From Chryseobacterium taeanense (GTDB lineage: Bacteria > Bacteroidota > Bacteroidia > Flavobacteriales > Weeksellaceae): a stretch of 64,000 nt of DNA. The stretch is from the NCBI RefSeq assembly GCF_900099685.1, contig NZ_FNDW01000001.1, forward strand, positions 62,001 through 126,000. The letters are read 5' to 3'. A program made the position numbers and the translations under genes. This document shows positions 59,271-64,000 of this stretch, in pieces. Below the pieces are notes generated by a model, which was not told the origin of the DNA, did not search any database, and was given only the letters and a program-made list of their open reading frames with translations. Numbering within the stretch: the stretch's first letter is position 1; each line of letters starts with the position of its first letter.

Positions 59271-59407
59271 CAAATTAAAGATGTTATAAGTTTTAATTTG
59301 TTCTCTATTCATGTCATAGAAACCTCCCATAACTTCAGTTGTCGACAAAGAGAAATTTGAAAAGAGGTTGCTTTTGGCCATTAAAAAAATAAAAGATTTC
59401 AGCAGAA

Positions 59408-60511
59408 ATGAAATATTATGTCATTGCCGGAGAAGCTTCCGGAGACTTGCACGGGAGTAATTTAATGAAAGCCTTGAAACAGAAAGATCCGAATGCCGAC
59501 TTCAGGTTTTGGGGTGGCGATCTCATGGCAAAACAGGGCGGAATAATGGTAAAGCATTACCGAGATCTTGCATTCATGGGTTTTCTGGAAGTCGCGATGA
59601 ATTTGCGCACGATTCTGAATAATATTAAATTTTGTAAAGAAGATATTAAAAATAACAGACCGGATGTTCTTATTCTGGTTGATTATCCAGGATTTAATTT
59701 AAGAATTGCAAAATTTGCAAAAGAGTTGGGTATTAAAGTCGTGTATTATATCTCACCGCAACTTTGGGCGTGGAAGGAAGGAAGAGTAGAGATTATTAAA
59801 AAATATGTGGATGAAATGATGGTGATTCTTCCTTTTGAAGAAGATTTTTATAAAAAACATGGTGTTCACTCGCATTTTGTAGGACATCCTTTGCTGGATG
59901 CAATTTCCACTTTAGAGGAAGTCGATATTGAAGAATTTAAAAAAGAAAATAATTTAAACGAAAAGGAAATTATTGCGTTATTGCCGGGTTCAAGAAAGCA
60001 GGAAGTAGAAAAAATGCTTCAGATGATGCTTTCGGTGAGGCCTTATTTTAAGGAATTTCAGTTTGTCATTGCAGGAGCACCAAGCTTGCCAAAAGAGTTT
60101 TATGAAACTTATGTTGATGATAATGTACATTTTGTTTCCAATAAAACATACGATTTGCTGAGGTGTTCAAAAGCGGCTTTGGTTACATCCGGAACGGCAA
60201 CATTGGAAACCGCTTTGCTGAATGTGCCGGAAGTCGTTTGCTATCGGGGAAGTAAAGTTTCCTATGCCATTGCAAAAAGACTGGTTAAAAACATTAAATA
60301 TATTTCTCTGGTTAATCTCATTATGGATCGTGAAGTTGTAAAAGAGTTGATTCAGAGTGATTTAAATACAAATAATCTTGTAGAAGAATTAAAGAAGATT
60401 TTGGAAGGTGAAAAAAGATCTCAGGTTTTGAAAGATTATGAATTATTGAGACAAAAACTTGGCGGGAAAGGAGCCAGTGAAAATGCGGCAGAGGTCATTT
60501 TGAAGATTTAA
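59408..60511 (+). CDS. lpxB: Lipid-A-disaccharide synthase
   Basis: Condenses UDP-2,3-diacylglucosamine with lipid X to form the lipid A disaccharide. The 367 residues open YYVIAGEASGDLHGSNLM, with the GxxSGDLHG motif, followed by DVLILVDYPGFNLRIAKFAK, VYYISPQLWAWKEGRV, FVGHPLLDAI and ALLPGSRKQEVEKMLQ; the end SGTATLETALLNVPEVVCYR is the donor-binding signature. Together with waaA (26.8 kb) it shows LPS synthesis. The ATG is 147 bases downstream of a -7 element. Confidence 0.97.
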   Translation: MKYYVIAGEASGDLHGSNLMKALKQKDPNADFRFWGGDLMAKQGGIMVKHYRDLAFMGFLEVAMNLRTILNNIKFCKEDIKNNRPDVLILVDYPGFNLRIAKFAKELGIKVVYYISPQLWAWKEGRVEIIKKYVDEMMVILPFEEDFYKKHGVHSHFVGHPLLDAISTLEEVDIEEFKKENNLNEKEIIALLPGSRKQEVEKMLQMMLSVRPYFKEFQFVIAGAPSLPKEFYETYVDDNVHFVSNKTYDLLRCSKAALVTSGTATLETALLNVPEVVCYRGSKVSYAIAKRLVKNIKYISLVNLIMDREVVKELIQSDLNTNNLVEELKKILEGEKRSQVLKDYELLRQKLGGKGASENAAEVILKI

Positions 60512-60531
60512 AATTTAAAATAAATTATACC

Positions 60532-60560
60532 AATCGTAGAAAATTTTTCTGCGATTTTTC
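60532..60560 (+). terminator. Terminator after lpxB
   Basis: AATCGTAGAAA and TTTCTGCGATT (one G-U pair) form an 11-base stem, then TTTTC. Confidence 0.75.
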
Positions 60561-60632
60561 TTTTGCAAAAGGAATTTCAATAAGTTTTTTAAATTTTTGA
60601 AATGTTTATGAGGGATTTTCCTTTCAATTAAA

Positions 60633-60640
60633 TATTTTTG
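60633..60640 (+). promoter_or_regulatory. Promoter -7 element of comEC
   Basis: TATTTTTG, 11 bases before the TTG start at 60652. No clear -33 box. Confidence 0.45.
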
Positions 60641-60651
60641 AAAAAACACAA

Positions 60652-62421
60652 TTGTTGAGCCGACAGCCTATTCTCATACTTGTCATATGTTTTATCCTCG
60701 GAATTTTTTTTCAGGATAAATTTTCTTTAGATATACATTATATCCATGCAATAATGGGTATTTGTCTGATTATTTTAATTTTAACATTTCTTAGAAACTA
60801 CTTTTTTTATAAGGTAAAACCTTACGTTTTATGTTTCATGTTTTTTGGAATTGGCATGGCTCTGCATTTTTATAACTCTTTTAATCAACAAATTTCTATT
60901 TCCGGAAGTCATGTCATTGTTTTTAAAATTTCTAAAAAGCTGAATTCTAACGATAAGAATAGGAAATATGAAGCTTCCGCAAAAGTGGGAAAAGAAAATT
61001 TCAATACGGTTTTATATATTCCGAGAAGTGAAAAAGAGCTAGATTTTAAGCATTATTATAAAACAAAGGCCTACATATCTGAAGCCAAAAAACCACAATA
61101 TGATTTCCAGTTCGATTATTCAAAATATCTCAGGCGTAAAAATATTGAATATCAATCTTATGTCAACGACAAAATTTTTTATGCTGAAAGAAAAAATTTA
61201 AGTTTTGGCGAAAAAATTTCTCAGAAAAGACTGGAAGTCCTTCAGGATATTGATAAAACCAATATATCATCAAAGTCTAAAGAGTTTTTAAAAGGAATTA
61301 TTCTTGCAGACCGCACGGAAATTGATGCGCAGACTGTTCAGGATTTTAACAGATCCGGGCTGGTACACTTTCTGGCGATTTCGGGAACGCATATTGTTGT
61401 AATTTTCGGATTGTTTTATTTTTCGTTGATTAAGATTTTGCCATTAAAATGTAGAAAATATGCGATTGTTTCAAGTTTGGTTTTAATCTGGTCGTTCACC
61501 ATTTTTATTGGTTTTGGAAGTTCGGTGGTACGTTCAAGTCTGATGCTGACCATTTACTTTATATATGTTTTACTGCAACGAAAACCTGATATTTTGCACG
61601 CTTTGGCTTTATCTGCTTTTATCATTTTAATTTTTGATACACAACAGCTTTTCGACGTCGGATTTCAGTTGAGTTTTCTTGCTGTTTTGGGCATATTCTG
61701 GCTAAATCAGCCAATCCTGAGTTATTTTCCCAAACAGGACAATTGGATTAAAAAGTTGGTTTTCAATACGATTTCCATTTCGATTTCTGCGCAACTAGCC
61801 ACATTGCCGTTGGTTTTATATTATTTTCATCAGTTTTCATTTATTTCAATTGTGGCAAACTTATTTATCGTTCCGTTTTCTGAAATTATTATTGTGTTTT
61901 CATTTGTAATGACAGCTTTAATCGCTTTTAACTTAGATGTTGAACTTATCAATATAATATACGATTTTATCATTCAGCTTTTGTTGAAAGTAATTCATTG
62001 GTTTGCAGATTTTAATACACTTTTCTTTGAAAAAATTCCTATGAATTTCATAGAAGTTATTATGCTTTATCTTATTTTTTATCGGTTGAAGTTTGTCTTT
62101 TTAAAATTTAATATTAAAAATATCACACGTGTGATTATCATGGTTTTGGCATTTTCAGTCATGCGAACGAGTTTTGATTATTATGAAAACAACAGGTCGG
62201 AAGTTTTGATCCATAGTTTTTCTAAACATAAATTATTGTCGGTAAAGAAGAATACTTCAGTTTGTTTCTGGATTGATAAAGATTCAGATAAACAGAAGAT
62301 TATAAATTTTATCATTAATCCTTACTGTGCTTCCAGGAGGCTAAACTATTTTGAAATCAGAACACTTCCTGATTCAGCTCAGAAAGTAGTTTATCATGGC
62401 AAAATATTTAAGATGAATTAA
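60652..62421 (+). CDS. comEC: ComEC/Rec2 family DNA-uptake channel protein
   Basis: A 589-residue polytopic protein. LSRQPILILVICFILGIFFQ begins the N-terminal DUF4131 domain; the competence domain follows with VHFLAISGTHIVVIFGLFYF, SSVVRSSLMLTIYFIYVLLQ and TLPLVLYYFHQFSFISIVAN. The start is TTG (60652; a second TTG at 60655); no ATG is near. It lacks the C-terminal metallo-beta-lactamase domain, as in the short Bacteroidota form. Role in transporting single-stranded DNA is inferred from the family. Confidence 0.9.
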   Translation: MLSRQPILILVICFILGIFFQDKFSLDIHYIHAIMGICLIILILTFLRNYFFYKVKPYVLCFMFFGIGMALHFYNSFNQQISISGSHVIVFKISKKLNSNDKNRKYEASAKVGKENFNTVLYIPRSEKELDFKHYYKTKAYISEAKKPQYDFQFDYSKYLRRKNIEYQSYVNDKIFYAERKNLSFGEKISQKRLEVLQDIDKTNISSKSKEFLKGIILADRTEIDAQTVQDFNRSGLVHFLAISGTHIVVIFGLFYFSLIKILPLKCRKYAIVSSLVLIWSFTIFIGFGSSVVRSSLMLTIYFIYVLLQRKPDILHALALSAFIILIFDTQQLFDVGFQLSFLAVLGIFWLNQPILSYFPKQDNWIKKLVFNTISISISAQLATLPLVLYYFHQFSFISIVANLFIVPFSEIIIVFSFVMTALIAFNLDVELINIIYDFIIQLLLKVIHWFADFNTLFFEKIPMNFIEVIMLYLIFYRLKFVFLKFNIKNITRVIIMVLAFSVMRTSFDYYENNRSEVLIHSFSKHKLLSVKKNTSVCFWIDKDSDKQKIINFIINPYCASRRLNYFEIRTLPDSAQKVVYHGKIFKMN

Positions 62422-62512
62422 TTGTTACGCTTTTACGTTTTTCCTTTATTTATAATATTTTAACGCTTATTTAGAAAGATTACAAACTGGCTATATGTGA
62501 GATTTCTCACTT

Positions 62513-62541
62513 TTTGATCTAGTTAACATTTCTTAATTTTG
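62513..62541 (+). promoter_or_regulatory. Promoter of the sdh operon
   Basis: TTTG at 62513-62516, a 17-base spacer, TAATTTTG at 62534-62541, then ATG at 62565. Full consensus. Confidence 0.8.
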
Positions 62542-62564
62542 TGGAAAATCAAATTTAAACTTAT

Positions 62565-63227
62565 ATGGCAGGTTTAACGAGTTCTACGATAGGTAGAAAA
62601 TATGCTATGGCATTGTCGGCTATCTTTTTGCTGATATTTCTGGTGATGCACCTTTCTGTAAACCTTTTGTCGGTTTTTGGTGAGGATGCTTACAACAATG
62701 CTTCGCAGTTTATGGGGTATAATCCTCTTATTCAATTTGTAATGCAGCCGGTTCTGATAGTTGCTGTGATTTTCCATTTTGTAATGGGATTTGTTTTGGA
62801 AATTAAAAACCAAAAAGCACGTCCTGTTAAATACGAGTCTAACAATCCTTCTCACAATTCTACATGGATGTCAAGAAATATGATTATTTCCGGAGCTGTG
62901 GTTTTGGCTTTTATTTTTCTTCATATGTATGATTTCTGGTTTCACGAAATGAACTACAAGTACATAGACGGATTGCCAATTGAAGAATCGCGTTTCTGGG
63001 GAGATCTGCACGCAAAATTTGCAGATGTCTGGAGAGTAATCCTATATGTTATTTCTTTTATTTTACTGGGGTTGCATTTGGGACACGGTTTTCAGTCTTC
63101 ATTCCAGTCGATTGGGGCAAGACACCCTAAATATACTCCTGTTATTATGGCATTAGGAAAATGGTATTCCATCCTGATTCCTGCAGGTTTTATTTTTATC
63201 GCAATTTATCACTTCGTAACTCAATAA
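62565..63227 (+). CDS. sdhC: Succinate dehydrogenase cytochrome b subunit
   Basis: Membrane anchor of complex II that carries heme b and passes electrons to menaquinone. The 220 residues have five hydrophobic segments; histidines for heme binding are in VMHLSVNLL, VIFHFVMGF, FIFLHMYDF, and GLHLGHGFQSSFQ, typical of the B-type single-subunit anchor (as in Wolinella frdC) used in Bacteroidota. It is followed by sdhA 15 bases on, and preceded by a full consensus promoter, so it leads the sdhCAB operon. Confidence 0.94.
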   Translation: MAGLTSSTIGRKYAMALSAIFLLIFLVMHLSVNLLSVFGEDAYNNASQFMGYNPLIQFVMQPVLIVAVIFHFVMGFVLEIKNQKARPVKYESNNPSHNSTWMSRNMIISGAVVLAFIFLHMYDFWFHEMNYKYIDGLPIEESRFWGDLHAKFADVWRVILYVISFILLGLHLGHGFQSSFQSIGARHPKYTPVIMALGKWYSILIPAGFIFIAIYHFVTQ

Positions 63228-63242
63228 TATCAATATACTAAT

Positions 63243-64000
63243 ATGAGTAAATTAGATTCAAAAATTCCGGCGGGTCCTCTAAAGGATAAGTGGAAAAATC
63301 ATAAAGACCATATGAACCTTGTTGCACCAAACAACAGAGACAAGATTGATATTATTGTTGTTGGAACAGGTTTGGCAGGTGGCTCTGCTGCAGCTACTTT
63401 AGCAGAGCAGGGATATAATGTAAAGGCATTCTGCTACCAGGATTCTCCGAGAAGAGCGCACTCTATTGCTGCTCAGGGAGGTATCAATGCTGCTAAAAAT
63501 TACCAGGGAGACGGTGACTCTACTTACAGATTGTTCTACGATACCATCAAAGGTGGTGATTATAGAGCAAGAGAAGCTAATGTTTACAGACTGGCTGAAG
63601 TTTCAGCTAATATTATAGATCAATGTGTTGCTCAGGGTGTTCCTTTCGGCCGTGAGTATGGAGGTCAGCTTGATAACCGTTCATTTGGTGGGGTTCAGGT
63701 AAAAAGAACGTTCTATGCAAAAGGACAAACTGGTCAGCAGTTGTTATTAGGTGCATATTCTGCAATGAGCCGTCAGATCGGTAAAGGCAGAATCAAAATG
63801 TACAACCGTCATGAAATGATGGATCTTGTAATCGTTGACGGAAAAGCAAGAGGAATTATTGCAAGAAACCTTGTAACAGGTGAGATCGAAAGACATTCTG
63901 CTCACGCAGTTGTTATCGCTTCCGGAGGTTACGGAAACGTATATTTCCTTTCCACGAATGCTATGGGATCGAATGTTTCCGCAGCATGGAAAATTCACAA
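63243..64000 (+). CDS. sdhA: Succinate dehydrogenase flavoprotein subunit (5' part, runs off the window)
   Basis: 252 codons of a gene that continues beyond the window. Start [20 protein letters not shown]; the FAD-binding motif [20 protein letters not shown] follows, then [58 protein letters not shown], where the His of the AHSIAAQGG segment is the FAD attachment site in the family. These are the hallmarks of SdhA/FrdA. Second gene after sdhC. The C-terminal catalytic Arg/His residues are outside the window. Confidence 0.97.
   Translation, partial: MSKLDSKIPAGPLKDKWKNHKDHMNLVAPNNRDKIDIIVVGTGLAGGSAAATLAEQGYNVKAFCYQDSPRRAHSIAAQGGINAAKNYQGDGDSTYRLFYDTIKGGDYRAREANVYRLAEVSANIIDQCVAQGVPFGREYGGQLDNRSFGGVQVKRTFYAKGQTGQQLLLGAYSAMSRQIGKGRIKMYNRHEMMDLVIVDGKARGIIARNLVTGEIERHSAHAVVIASGGYGNVYFLSTNAMGSNVSAAWKIH

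Noticed and set aside
59261..59407. A possible surE remnant or short ORF in the lpxB leader
   Set aside because: I could read only short, unrecognisable peptides (e.g. KEKFEKRLLLAIKKIKDFS) with no start or family signature.

Overview
The window looks like a chromosome segment of a Chryseobacterium-like member of the Bacteroidota (Flavobacteriia). The evidence is AT-rich DNA, genes such as DUF3276, DUF2480, DUF177-rpmF, the small ribosomal protein THX and a T9SS-sorted protein, bacillithiol synthesis, an A-rich rather than Shine-Dalgarno start context, and more than 25 copies of the phylum's TTTG / TAnnTTTG promoter. Genus-level placement is an inference from protein style; no 16S gene is present.

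Layout. 1-6.6 kb: a minus-strand surface-polysaccharide operon (a GT90-like enzyme cut by the window edge, glf, and five further glycosyltransferases) behind one promoter at about 6.56 kb. 6.7-12.3 kb (minus): rocD, accC-accB, rpmF-DUF177, pdxA. 12.4-15.1 kb (plus): overlapping ribE, NtrY-like kinase and trmN6-like methyltransferase genes. 15.2-23.8 kb: ftsE, rpmH, nrnA, a lipoprotein/hydrolase/patatin set, an orphan exbD, dsbD and tilS. 23.9-31 kb: OmpA-like lipoprotein, a small charged protein, an O-methyltransferase, an NlpC/P60 peptidase, a decayed DUF1648 gene, waaA, a glycosyltransferase, an acyltransferase and a lipoprotein. 31.2-34.7 kb: an unusually large leuS. 35-41.6 kb: exbB-exbD-exbD-tonB, then a small membrane protein, a PstS-like lipoprotein, a TPR protein and bshB1. 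41.7 kb: tRNA-His. 41.8-49.6 kb: two secreted proteins, DUF3276, an ABC exporter, nusB-DUF1573-yajC, and an SDR enzyme. 49.6-53.4 kb: lipoprotein and an NHEJ locus (ku and ligD, with ligD split by a frameshift). 53.8-64 kb: mscS, YcxB-like protein, aspS, THX, DUF2723-like protein, DUF2480, lpxB, comEC, sdhC and the start of sdhA.

The most striking object is inside leuS. A complete DUF559 (Vsr/PD-(D/E)XK-like nuclease family) domain sits in frame in the loop just before the editing-domain TTRPDT motif. It is bounded by about 31-33 bp imperfect terminal inverted repeats, each containing its own palindrome, and by a GAAGT direct repeat. The reading frame stays open through both repeats, so the element appears to be carried inside an essential tRNA synthetase without splicing. 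A second, unrelated expansion lies before the KMSKS motif of the same protein.

Other points worth attention are: ligD split at an A9 tract; a patatin gene whose stop and last residues come from a widespread palindromic repeat; a DUF1648 gene remnant with two frameshifts; probable leaderless starts for bshB1 and the SDR gene; and TCTAA-rich tracts in the leaders of both leuS and aspS.

All motif and family calls are by eye. No database search or structure prediction was run, and TIR, TSD and promoter spacings were counted by hand.
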